Shown: positions 32,819 to 39,842 of the stretch, in pieces
Position numbering within the stretch: the first letter of the stretch is position 1
Layout: every line of letters starts with the position of its first letter
Origin: Hyphomicrobiales bacterium
Lineage (GTDB): Bacteria; Pseudomonadota; Alphaproteobacteria; Rhizobiales; Rhizobiaceae
NCBI GenBank assembly: GCA_900473045.1
Contig: UCKS01000008.1
Coordinates: 73,971 to 137,970 of the forward strand
Length of the DNA stretch: 64,000 nt
Direction: 5' to 3'
Made by a program: the position numbers and the translations under genes
Notes under the pieces: generated by a model
The model's input: the letters and a program-made list of their open reading frames with translations, nothing else
Database searches by the model: none
What the model was told of the DNA's origin: nothing

Positions 32819-35290
32819 ATGAGCAATGGTTTTGACGATATTCCGTTCTTCGATGAGGAACCGGCACCGCGCCCGCAGCGTGGTGTGAGCCCGCAGCCGG
32901 CACCGCCAGCGCCCACCGGCGGCATCGCTGCGCGCGCCATGGCAGCCCGCGACCAGCACCGTATTCCCGACTATCTCTCCGGTCTCAACCCGGAACAGCG
33001 CGAAGCCGTGGAAGCACTGGATGGCCCGGTTCTGGTGCTCGCCGGCGCCGGTACCGGCAAGACCCGCGTGCTCACCACCCGCATCGCCCATATCCTGGCG
33101 TCCGGCCGCGCCTTTCCTTCGCAAATCCTTGCCGTCACCTTCACCAACAAGGCCGCCCGCGAGATGAAGGAGCGCGTCGGCGTTCTCGTCGGTGGCGCTG
33201 TCGAGGGCATGCCGTGGATGGGCACATTCCACTCGATCGGCGTCAAGCTTCTGCGCCGCCATGCCGAGCTTGTCGGGCTGAAATCCTCCTTCACCATCCT
33301 CGACACCGATGATGTCGTGCGCCTCGTCAAGCAGCTGATCCAGGCCGATGGCATCGACGACAAGCGCTGGCCGGCTAAGCAGTTTGCCCAGATGATCGAC
33401 GGCTGGAAGAACAAGGGCCTTGGCCCAGCCGAAATCCCCGAAGGCGATGCCCGTGCTTTTGCCAATGGCAAGGGCCGCGAACTCTACGCCGCCTACCAGG
33501 CCCGGCTGATGACGCTGAATGCCTGCGACTTCGGCGATCTCCTCTTGCACCCGATCCGCATGTTCCGCACCAATCCGGATGTGCTGCGTGAATATCACGA
33601 CAAGTTCCGCTTCATCCTCGTCGATGAATATCAGGACACCAACACCGCTCAGTATATGTGGCTGCGACTGCTCGCCCAGCGGCCGAAGGGCGTGCCGCAG
33701 AATGTCTGCTGCGTCGGCGACGACGACCAGTCGATCTACGGCTGGCGCGGTGCAGAAGTCGACAACATCCTGCGCTTCGAGAAGGATTTCCCGGGCGCCA
33801 AGGTGATCAAGCTGGAGCGCAACTACCGCTCCACCGAGCATATTCTCGGTGCTGCCGGCCATCTGATTGCCCATAACGAAGGCCGTCTCGGCAAGACGCT
33901 GTTCACCGACCGCGTCGATCCCAACGACGACAAGGTGCAGGTGCACGCCGCCTGGGATTCGGAAGAGGAAGCCCGCGCCGTCGGCGAGGAGATCGAACAG
34001 CTGCAGCGCACCAAGCATCCGCTCAACAACATGGCGATCCTGGTGCGTGCGTCCTTCCAGATGCGCGAGTTCGAAGACCGGTTCGTGACGCTCGGCCTCA
34101 ACTACCGCGTTATCGGCGGCCCGCGCTTCTATGAACGGCTCGAAATCCGTGATGCGCTCGCCTATTTCCGCCTCGTCTGCCAGCCGGCTGACGACCTCGC
34201 TTTCGAGCGCATCGTCAATACACCCAAGCGCGGCCTTGGCGACACCACCGTGCGCGCCCTGCACGACTATGCCCGCAAGCGCGATATCCCGATGCTGGCG
34301 GCGTCCGCCGATATCATCGAAACCGACGAGATGAAGCCCAAGCCGCGCAAGTCGCTGTTCGATGTCGTCTCGATGTTTCAGCGCTGGCAGGGCCTGCTCG
34401 AAAACACACCGCATACCGAGCTTGCCGAGACCATTCTTGAAGAGTCCGGCTATACGGACATGTGGAAGAACGACAAATCGGCGGAAGCGCCGGGCCGGCT
34501 GGAAAACCTGAAGGAACTGATCCGCTCGATGGAACAGTTCGAGAGCATGCGCGGCTTCCTCGAACACATCGCGCTGGTGATGGATGTCGAGCAGAATGCC
34601 GAGCTTGACGCCGTCTCGATCATGACGCTGCATTCGGCCAAGGGCCTCGAATTCGAAACCGTCTTTCTGCCCGGCTGGGAAGAAGGCCTGTTTCCGCACC
34701 AGCGGGCGCTCGACGAAGGCGGCCGCTCCGGGCTTGAGGAAGAACGCCGCCTTGCCTATGTCGGCCTGACCCGCGCCAAGCGCCGCTGCCACATCTGGTT
34801 CGTTTCCAACCGCCGTATCCACGGCCTATGGCAATCGACCCTCCCTTCGCGCTTCCTCGACGAACTGCCGACCGCCCATGTCGAGGTCTCTGAGGCCGAA
34901 CAATCCTACGGCGGCTACAACCGCGGCGGCTACGGTCAGTCCCGCTTCGACAAGCAGGAACCGTTCGCCAACACCTATTCCACCCCCGGCTGGAAACGCG
35001 CCCAGGCCAACAAGACCGACGCCACCCGCGACAACTGGGGCAACCGCTCCGGCGTCTCGATCGAGCGCATCGGTTATGGCGAAAGCGGCCCCAAGGCCCG
35101 CACCATCGACGGCGAACTGATCGCCAAGTCAAAAATTGACGAACCCTCGAAATTCACCGTCGGCGACCGGGTGTTCCACATCAAGTTCGGCAACGGCAAT
35201 ATCGCCGGGATCGAGGGCAACAAGCTGACGATCGACTTTGACCGGGCGGGACAGAAACGGGTGCTGGACGGGTTTGTGGAGAAGGTGTGA
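32819..35290 (+). CDS. uvrD: UvrD/PcrA-type ATP-dependent DNA helicase
   Basis: The 823-residue SF1A helicase reads MSNGFDDIPFFDEEPAPRPQRG at the start (a disordered alphaproteobacterial N-extension of about 48 residues), then Q motif LNPEQREAV, Walker A AGAGTGKT at 75-82, TFTNKAAREMKERV, Walker B VDEYQDTN, GDDDQSIYGWRGA, RNYRSTEHIL, VMTLHSAKGLEFETVFLPGWEEGLFPHQRA and VGLTRAKRR. A C-terminal Tudor-like domain (VGDRVFHIKFGNGNIAGIEGNKLTIDFD) as in PcrA/UvrD binds RNA polymerase in other bacteria. It acts in excision and mismatch repair. A TTG at 32810 would add three residues. Confidence 0.97.
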   Translation: MSNGFDDIPFFDEEPAPRPQRGVSPQPAPPAPTGGIAARAMAARDQHRIPDYLSGLNPEQREAVEALDGPVLVLAGAGTGKTRVLTTRIAHILASGRAFPSQILAVTFTNKAAREMKERVGVLVGGAVEGMPWMGTFHSIGVKLLRRHAELVGLKSSFTILDTDDVVRLVKQLIQADGIDDKRWPAKQFAQMIDGWKNKGLGPAEIPEGDARAFANGKGRELYAAYQARLMTLNACDFGDLLLHPIRMFRTNPDVLREYHDKFRFILVDEYQDTNTAQYMWLRLLAQRPKGVPQNVCCVGDDDQSIYGWRGAEVDNILRFEKDFPGAKVIKLERNYRSTEHILGAAGHLIAHNEGRLGKTLFTDRVDPNDDKVQVHAAWDSEEEARAVGEEIEQLQRTKHPLNNMAILVRASFQMREFEDRFVTLGLNYRVIGGPRFYERLEIRDALAYFRLVCQPADDLAFERIVNTPKRGLGDTTVRALHDYARKRDIPMLAASADIIETDEMKPKPRKSLFDVVSMFQRWQGLLENTPHTELAETILEESGYTDMWKNDKSAEAPGRLENLKELIRSMEQFESMRGFLEHIALVMDVEQNAELDAVSIMTLHSAKGLEFETVFLPGWEEGLFPHQRALDEGGRSGLEEERRLAYVGLTRAKRRCHIWFVSNRRIHGLWQSTLPSRFLDELPTAHVEVSEAEQSYGGYNRGGYGQSRFDKQEPFANTYSTPGWKRAQANKTDATRDNWGNRSGVSIERIGYGESGPKARTIDGELIAKSKIDEPSKFTVGDRVFHIKFGNGNIAGIEGNKLTIDFDRAGQKRVLDGFVEKV

Positions 35291-35303
35291 GGATCGGGAC
35301 TGG

Positions 35304-35319
35304 ATCCTCGGGCTTGACC
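35304..35319 (+). repeat. Half copy of the 27-bp palindromic repeat
   Basis: ATCCTCGGGCTTGACC, the first arm and loop of the palindrome found complete at three nearby places, followed by unrelated sequence. It lies 14 bases after the uvrD stop. Confidence 0.7.
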
Positions 35320-35384
35320 TAATATCAGCGTACCGGCGGGCATCACCAAGGCCCTCCCGGCCATAAACCGCAACCTTCATACTT

Positions 35385-35459
35385 AGCATCAATCGAAACG
35401 GCCATCTCAAGCATCAACCGAGGCGGCTGGCTGCAGCATCAACTGAGGCCACTCGTCTC
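35385..35459 (+). repeat. Degenerate 25-bp tandem repeat, three units
   Basis: AGCATCAA starts at 35385, 35410 and 35435, an exact 25-base period; each unit continues with a CGA/TGA plus a GGC-containing segment but diverges. It lies in the non-coding stretch between uvrD and the GIY-YIG gene. Not a CRISPR: units abut without spacers. Confidence 0.6.
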
Positions 35460-35473
35460 GATCCCCTAAGTCG

Positions 35474-35500
35474 GTCATCCTCGGGCTTGACCCGAGGATC
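35474..35500 (+). repeat. 27-bp palindromic repeat, copy B (left boundary of GIY-YIG cassette)
   Basis: Contains CCTCGGGCTTGACCCGAGG; arms ATCCTCGGG/CCCGAGGAT with a 5-base loop. It is identical over 27 bases to copy D (36054-36080) and is the exact reverse complement of copy C (35820-35846). It starts 38 bases and ends 12 bases before the last base of the GIY-YIG gene read from the left. Confidence 0.9.
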
Positions 35501-35511
35501 TACGCCCCGCC

Positions 35512-35796
35512 CTACCAAAGTTCATAATATAAATCCCGCCAGTCCGGATTCATCGCCTCGATCAATTCGATCTTCCATTGCCGGTACCAGCGCTTGAGCG
35601 ATTTCTCGCGCTGAATCGCCGTGCCGATCGACAGATGCTCTTCATACCAGACGAGTTGATGACAGCCATATTTGGCGGTGAAGCCAGGTGTCACTGCTTC
35701 ACGATGCTCGAAAATGCGGCGCTCAAGGTCGGAGGTCACCCCGATATAGAGCGTTCCCCGTTTATGATTGGTAACGATGTAGACATAGCCCGCCAT
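35512..35796 (-). CDS. GIY-YIG single-domain nuclease family protein
   Basis: The protein has 94 residues from the ATG at 35796 (98 from an upstream GTG/ATG frame start at 35808). It is a bare GIY-YIG domain of the COG2827/UPF0213 type: YVYIVTN at 4-10, TLYIGVTSDLERRIFEH at 15-31 with the conserved Arg, and Glu64 in AIQREKSLKRW as the presumed metal ligand; the end WRDLYYELW is family-like. Single-domain members have no settled function. The gene is tightly bracketed by exact 27-bp inverted repeats, which suggests a mobile or repeat-associated cassette. Confidence 0.9.
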   Translation of the reverse strand: MAGYVYIVTNHKRGTLYIGVTSDLERRIFEHREAVTPGFTAKYGCHQLVWYEEHLSIGTAIQREKSLKRWYRQWKIELIEAMNPDWRDLYYELW

Positions 35797-35819
35797 GGTT
35801 GCAACCATGCTTCGGAGTG

Positions 35820-35846
35820 GATCCTCGGGTCAAGCCCGAGGATGAC
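35820..35846 (-). repeat. 27-bp palindromic repeat, copy C (right boundary of GIY-YIG cassette)
   Basis: Exact reverse complement of copy B over 27 bases; the match stops at the next base on both sides. It sits 11 bases upstream of the first possible start of the GIY-YIG gene. Confidence 0.9.
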
Positions 35847-36137
35847 GGCCTTGGGGGATGCCGTCTTCTTTCCTCCAAGAGGAGGCGCTAGCCGAGGTTT
35901 TCATTTGGTGCCTCACCCTCAGCCTCGATCAGTCGGCCATTCGCAGGCAAACGCGTCAACGTTTGCACTCGGCAAGTCCATTTACGCCGGCTTAACCACA
36001 CCATCTCCGCAGGCTCAATTCCGACCGTCAACTCCGCAGGCCCAACCAACTCCGTCATCCTCGGGCTTGACCCGAGGATCCACAACCACACGGCTCAGTG
36101 AAAATCTCCCCCTCCAGTCCCCTCAAAAGCCCCCCGC
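35847..36137 (+). other. Non-coding, repeat-rich stretch
   Basis: No convincing gene. Besides palindrome copy D it has a short imperfect duplication (CTCCGCAGGCTCAA near 36005 and CTCCGCAGGCCCAA near 36032) and runs rich in C. It has the look of an intergenic mosaic element rather than of coding sequence. Confidence 0.55.
36054..36080 (+). repeat. 27-bp palindromic repeat, copy D
   Basis: Identical to copy B in sequence and orientation. It lies 58 bases before the stop of the NCS2 permease (minus strand) and could also act as its terminator hairpin, although no T run follows. Confidence 0.9.
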
Positions 36138-37640
36138 CTAATGCCCGCTCACCCGTCCCGGCTGCACAACAATCGGTACCTCGTTACCCTGCGCATCAAA
36201 CAGCTTGCCGCCCTGAAAATAGTCGCCGTCGTGCAGCTCCGAAATATCCTGGTACCGCAGGCTGCGTTCCGTTCCCGCCACGAACACGGACTGCTGGTCC
36301 GAATTTCCCGTCCGGAAATGATTGAACAACAGGTTGAGCGAGATCGCCATGATCGCCGAGGACGAGATGCCGGAATGGAAGATCGTCTCGAACCAGGCCG
36401 GGAACTGATGATAGAACTGCGGTGCGGCGATTGGGATCATGCCGAAGCCGAGCGAGGTGGCGACGATGATCAGGTTCATGTTGTTGTCGTAGTCGACCTT
36501 GGACAGGGACCGGATGCCGCTGGCCGCCACCGTGCCGAACAGCACGATGCCGGCGCCGCCGAGGACCGATGGCGGGATGGCGGCGATGACCCGTCCCATC
36601 ACCGGCAAGAGACCGAGCGTAACAAGGATCAAGCCACCCGCCGCAACGACATAACGGCTCTTAACGCCCGTCACTGCGACCAGACCGACATTCTGGGCAA
36701 AAGCGCTCTGCGTGAACGAACCGAACACCGGAGCGAACAGGCTCGACAGCATGTCGGCGCGCAGGCCGTTGCCGAGCCGTTTGGAATCCACCTTCGTCTC
36801 GATGATCTCACCCACGGCGAGAATATCGGCCGAGGTTTCGACAAGAATGACCATCACGACGATCAGCATCGAGATCACAGCCGCCAGATGAAACACCGGC
36901 AGACCGAAGTGAAAGACCGACGGCAGGGCAATCAACGGCCCCTCGCCCACCTTGGAAAAGTCAGCCATGCCGAAAAACACGGCGGCAATCGTTCCGATAA
37001 TCATCGCCAGCAGGATGGACAACCTGGAAATCGAGGCGCTGCCGAGCTTGCTCAGCAACAGCACGACAACCAGCGTCAGCGCCGCAAGGCCGATATTGGC
37101 CATGCTGCCGAAATCAGGCGCATTGCGATTGCCACCCATCGCCCAGTTGGCCGCCACTGGCATCAGTGTCAGCCCGATCGTGGTGATGACGATGCCATTG
37201 ACCAGCGGCGGAAAGAATTTTGTAATCCGTGACAGGACCGGCGTGATCAGCAGGCCGACGAACGACGCGACCATCACGGCGCCGAGCACCGCCGGCAGCC
37301 CACCCGCCTCGCCGCCACCGCTGAGGATCGCAACGATCGTTGCGACACTGGCGAAGGAAACACCCTGAACCAAGGGCAGCTGGCAGCCGAAGAACGGCAC
37401 ACCGATCGTCTGCAGCAGCGTTGCGAGACCGCCGGCAAACAGCGACGCGGTGATCAGAAGACCGATCTCGGCCGGCGAAAGACCGGCGGCCTGACCGACG
37501 ATCAGCGGCACTGCGACGATGCCGCCATACATGGTCAGCACATGCTGCAGGCCATAGACCACCGTCGCGCCTGCGCCCAGCCGCTCGTCCTCCGGCCTGA
37601 TCGCCGGCGCCGTCTCAATATTCCTCTGCAGCAAAACCAC
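36138..37640 (-). CDS. NCS2-family xanthine/uric acid permease
   Basis: The protein has up to 500 residues and about 14 membrane segments. Family motifs: GLQHVLTMYGGIVAVPLIVG near the N-terminus, FFGCQLPLVQGVSFASV (TM3), VILVETSADILAVGEII (TM8 with the substrate Glu), and GSFTQSAFAQNVGLVAVTGVKSRYVVAAGG, where the QNxG motif is that of purine (xanthine/urate) rather than uracil carriers. It imports purines with protons. The GTG at 37640 touches the GGGAGGA ribosome site; the in-frame TTG at 37634 has better spacing and may be the true start. Confidence 0.92.
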   Translation of the reverse strand: MVLLQRNIETAPAIRPEDERLGAGATVVYGLQHVLTMYGGIVAVPLIVGQAAGLSPAEIGLLITASLFAGGLATLLQTIGVPFFGCQLPLVQGVSFASVATIVAILSGGGEAGGLPAVLGAVMVASFVGLLITPVLSRITKFFPPLVNGIVITTIGLTLMPVAANWAMGGNRNAPDFGSMANIGLAALTLVVVLLLSKLGSASISRLSILLAMIIGTIAAVFFGMADFSKVGEGPLIALPSVFHFGLPVFHLAAVISMLIVVMVILVETSADILAVGEIIETKVDSKRLGNGLRADMLSSLFAPVFGSFTQSAFAQNVGLVAVTGVKSRYVVAAGGLILVTLGLLPVMGRVIAAIPPSVLGGAGIVLFGTVAASGIRSLSKVDYDNNMNLIIVATSLGFGMIPIAAPQFYHQFPAWFETIFHSGISSSAIMAISLNLLFNHFRTGNSDQQSVFVAGTERSLRYQDISELHDGDYFQGGKLFDAQGNEVPIVVQPGRVSGH

Positions 37641-37705
37641 TCCTCCCAGAACATGTTCATGCTTCCACGCATTTCTCCCGAACGCATGTCGTCAAACCAT
37701 ATCGG

Positions 37706-37728
37706 GCATACGATTTTTGACTGTATGC
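37706..37728. promoter_or_regulatory. Inverted repeat GCATAC-N11-GTATGC upstream of the purine permease
   Basis: A perfect 6-bp inverted repeat 66-88 bases upstream of the permease start, with a T8 run to its right. On the plus strand it would look like a terminator, but no plus-strand gene enters from the left, so an operator for the permease is the better reading. Confidence 0.35.
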
Positions 37729-37839
37729 GTTTTTTTTGAAAGTGTTTTTGCGTTTGGGAATGAACGCCTCGCCCTCAGCGGCGATTTCTGCGTGCGCCTG
37801 ATGGGTTTGAAGATCCGTCCGGATCGGCAGGACCAAGCC

Positions 37840-39642
37840 CTATGCCAGGTCCTGCACGTCGCCGAGAATCAGTTTTGCTGCCGACACCGTCATGTTGCGG
37901 CCACCAGCCTTGGCGTTCAAAAGTGCCGCATCGGCCCGTGTCAGCAATGTCGGCACCGTGCCTCCGGCAGGAGACGACGCCACGCCGATGGATACGGCCA
38001 CCGAACCCAGAATCCGGCCGCGATGCGACAAAGGCGCAGTCGCGATCTTGGTCCGAAGCGTTTCGGCAAACTCGAACCCGGCGGCTTCCGTCATTCCCGG
38101 CAGAAGCACGGTGAATTCCTCGCCGCCGAAGCGGTAGGCACTTCCGGCTTCCCCCACCATGTCGATGACGATCTGCGCCACATATTGCATGACCACGTCG
38201 CCGGCATCATGACCGAATTCGTCGTTGAAGCGCTTGAAATGATCGATGTCGATCATCAGACAGACCAGCGGGCTTGTCGCCTCCTCGCGGGCGTGTCTGT
38301 TCAGGGTCTCGTCCAGCCAGCGCCGGTTGTACAATCCCGTCAGCGCATCGCGCACGGCAAGATGGGTCAGCTTTTCGCGCAATTGCAGATTGGCAACCGC
38401 AAGACCAATATTTTCGGCAATCAGCTCCAGATAGAGCCGCGAGGTCTCGACATCCGTCATTGCCTGCGAACGCTCCTCGAAATAGAGCAGCCCGATCGTA
38501 TCGCCCTGCGCCGTCAAGGGCACGCAAAGACCGGCGACGGTGCTCTCTTCAAGGTGCTGGCAGGCAATGTCGCTTTGGCCGCGATTGCTCAGATGCGGCC
38601 GGCCGCGCCGCAGTCCCCAGCAGGCGCTGGAGGCAAAGGACGCTGCCGATTGCTGCGGATCGAGCCAGCTTCCGACAGTCGACAACAACGTCCGGCTTTC
38701 GTTGAGGACATAGAGGTGGCCGGCAAGGTTGGGAAATATCTGCGGTGCAAACCGCGCCACGACATCGGCCAGTTCGCTCTGCGTCTGGCAGGCCTGTAGC
38801 CGGTGCATCATCTGCAGGATCAGATCCTTGGTCTGCTGGTCGAGCCGGCGCTCGGCATCCAGCCGATCGCGCTCCAGACCGTTGGCGCGAAAAATATGGA
38901 TGGCTTCGTTCATCTCGCCGATCTCGTCGCGCCGCTGATCGAGCGGAACATCCACGGCATAATCCTGCTTGGCCAGCCGCGTGACGATACCGGTCATGCG
39001 CATCAACGGCATGGCGATGCGCCGCCTGAGAACGAAATAGAGGACACCGAGGAAAAGCGCTGCCGTCAGCCCCAGCATCGTCTTGGCGACCACGCCGAAC
39101 CAGTCGCTTCGCAACCGCGCATCATTCAGCGCCGCACCGGTACGGGCTCCGGTCAGATCACGAAATCGTCCGACACTATCGAGCAGATCCGTCTGCAGCC
39201 GCTCGTGTTCGCCACCAAACAGTGCCTGCTGTGCCGCCGCCCGGTCACCGTTGCGATAGGCCTCGATTGCAGCGGCCTCGATCTTGTCCAGCGCCTCCGC
39301 GTCCTGCTCGACCTCTGCAAGCGCTGCCAGTTCAGCAGCTGAAGCGCCCTGCGCTCTGACGTTCTTAATCGCAGCCTCACGGCGCCGCTCCTCGCCTTCC
39401 TTAACGTGGAACGCTTCCAGATGGCGTTCCTCACCGCGCATCACATAAAGACGGGCTTCGTCGCTGCGCTCCTCGGCGCCGAGTGCCAGTTCTTCGGCAA
39501 GCGTATCGAATGCCAGGTGCTGTTCGACAGCCCGGCGTTCCTCATTGGCGCTGTTGGTCGACAGGATGAACGCGCCGCCCGAAAGCACGGTCAGAACGAC
39601 CGTAACGCCGTAGGCCCAATTCGTGATCGCATTGATTCGCAT
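37840..39642 (-). CDS. Membrane diguanylate cyclase (sensor-HAMP-GAF-GGDEF)
   Basis: The 600-residue protein has TM1 (about 8-29), a helical periplasmic sensor of about 155 residues, TM2 (about 186-207), HAMP (about 208-262: RRRIAMPLMRMTGIVTRLAKQDYAVDVPLDQRRDEIGEMNEAIHIFR), a GAF-like domain (about 280-430) and GGDEF (about 440-597) with DALTGLYNRRW, DIDHFKRFNDEFGHDAGD and the active loop RFGGEEF. GGEEF is a catalytically competent variant, so it should make c-di-GMP. Its signal is unknown. Divergent from the CHASE2 cyclase gene across about 200 bases. Confidence 0.93.
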   Translation of the reverse strand: MRINAITNWAYGVTVVLTVLSGGAFILSTNSANEERRAVEQHLAFDTLAEELALGAEERSDEARLYVMRGEERHLEAFHVKEGEERRREAAIKNVRAQGASAAELAALAEVEQDAEALDKIEAAAIEAYRNGDRAAAQQALFGGEHERLQTDLLDSVGRFRDLTGARTGAALNDARLRSDWFGVVAKTMLGLTAALFLGVLYFVLRRRIAMPLMRMTGIVTRLAKQDYAVDVPLDQRRDEIGEMNEAIHIFRANGLERDRLDAERRLDQQTKDLILQMMHRLQACQTQSELADVVARFAPQIFPNLAGHLYVLNESRTLLSTVGSWLDPQQSAASFASSACWGLRRGRPHLSNRGQSDIACQHLEESTVAGLCVPLTAQGDTIGLLYFEERSQAMTDVETSRLYLELIAENIGLAVANLQLREKLTHLAVRDALTGLYNRRWLDETLNRHAREEATSPLVCLMIDIDHFKRFNDEFGHDAGDVVMQYVAQIVIDMVGEAGSAYRFGGEEFTVLLPGMTEAAGFEFAETLRTKIATAPLSHRGRILGSVAVSIGVASSPAGGTVPTLLTRADAALLNAKAGGRNMTVSAAKLILGDVQDLA

Positions 39643-39842
39643 GAAAACCGCCCTCAGAGAGTGGGGACGGGATTAAAGCACGGCACATGCGGTGGCAATT
39701 CCCCAACCCTGCGGGTGCCACCGAAGGCCTGAAACACTGTATCAAAGGCATGCACCCGCCACCAGAGGACCGGCAAGCGTCTTTTCCCCATTGGTATCGC
39801 CTGTGCTAGGTTGATCGGACATTAGGAACGGATGGCGTAGTG

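Noticed and set aside
32693-34822. 709-codon open frame antisense to uvrD
   Set aside because: It lies entirely opposite a clear helicase gene, has no recognisable domains, and has the Asp/His/Gly-rich composition of a shadow frame in GC-rich DNA.
35385-35459. Possible CRISPR-like array
   Set aside because: The 25-base units abut with no spacers, number only three and are degenerate; no cas genes are in the window.
35819-35847. Reading the palindromic repeats only as transcription terminators
   Set aside because: They have no T runs on either strand and are identical in sequence, which a terminator function does not require; a repeat element is the better explanation.
37706-37737. Plus-strand intrinsic terminator (GCATAC/GTATGC with T8)
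   Set aside because: No plus-strand gene reads into it, the stem is only six bases with an 11-base loop, and it lies in the upstream region of a minus-strand gene.
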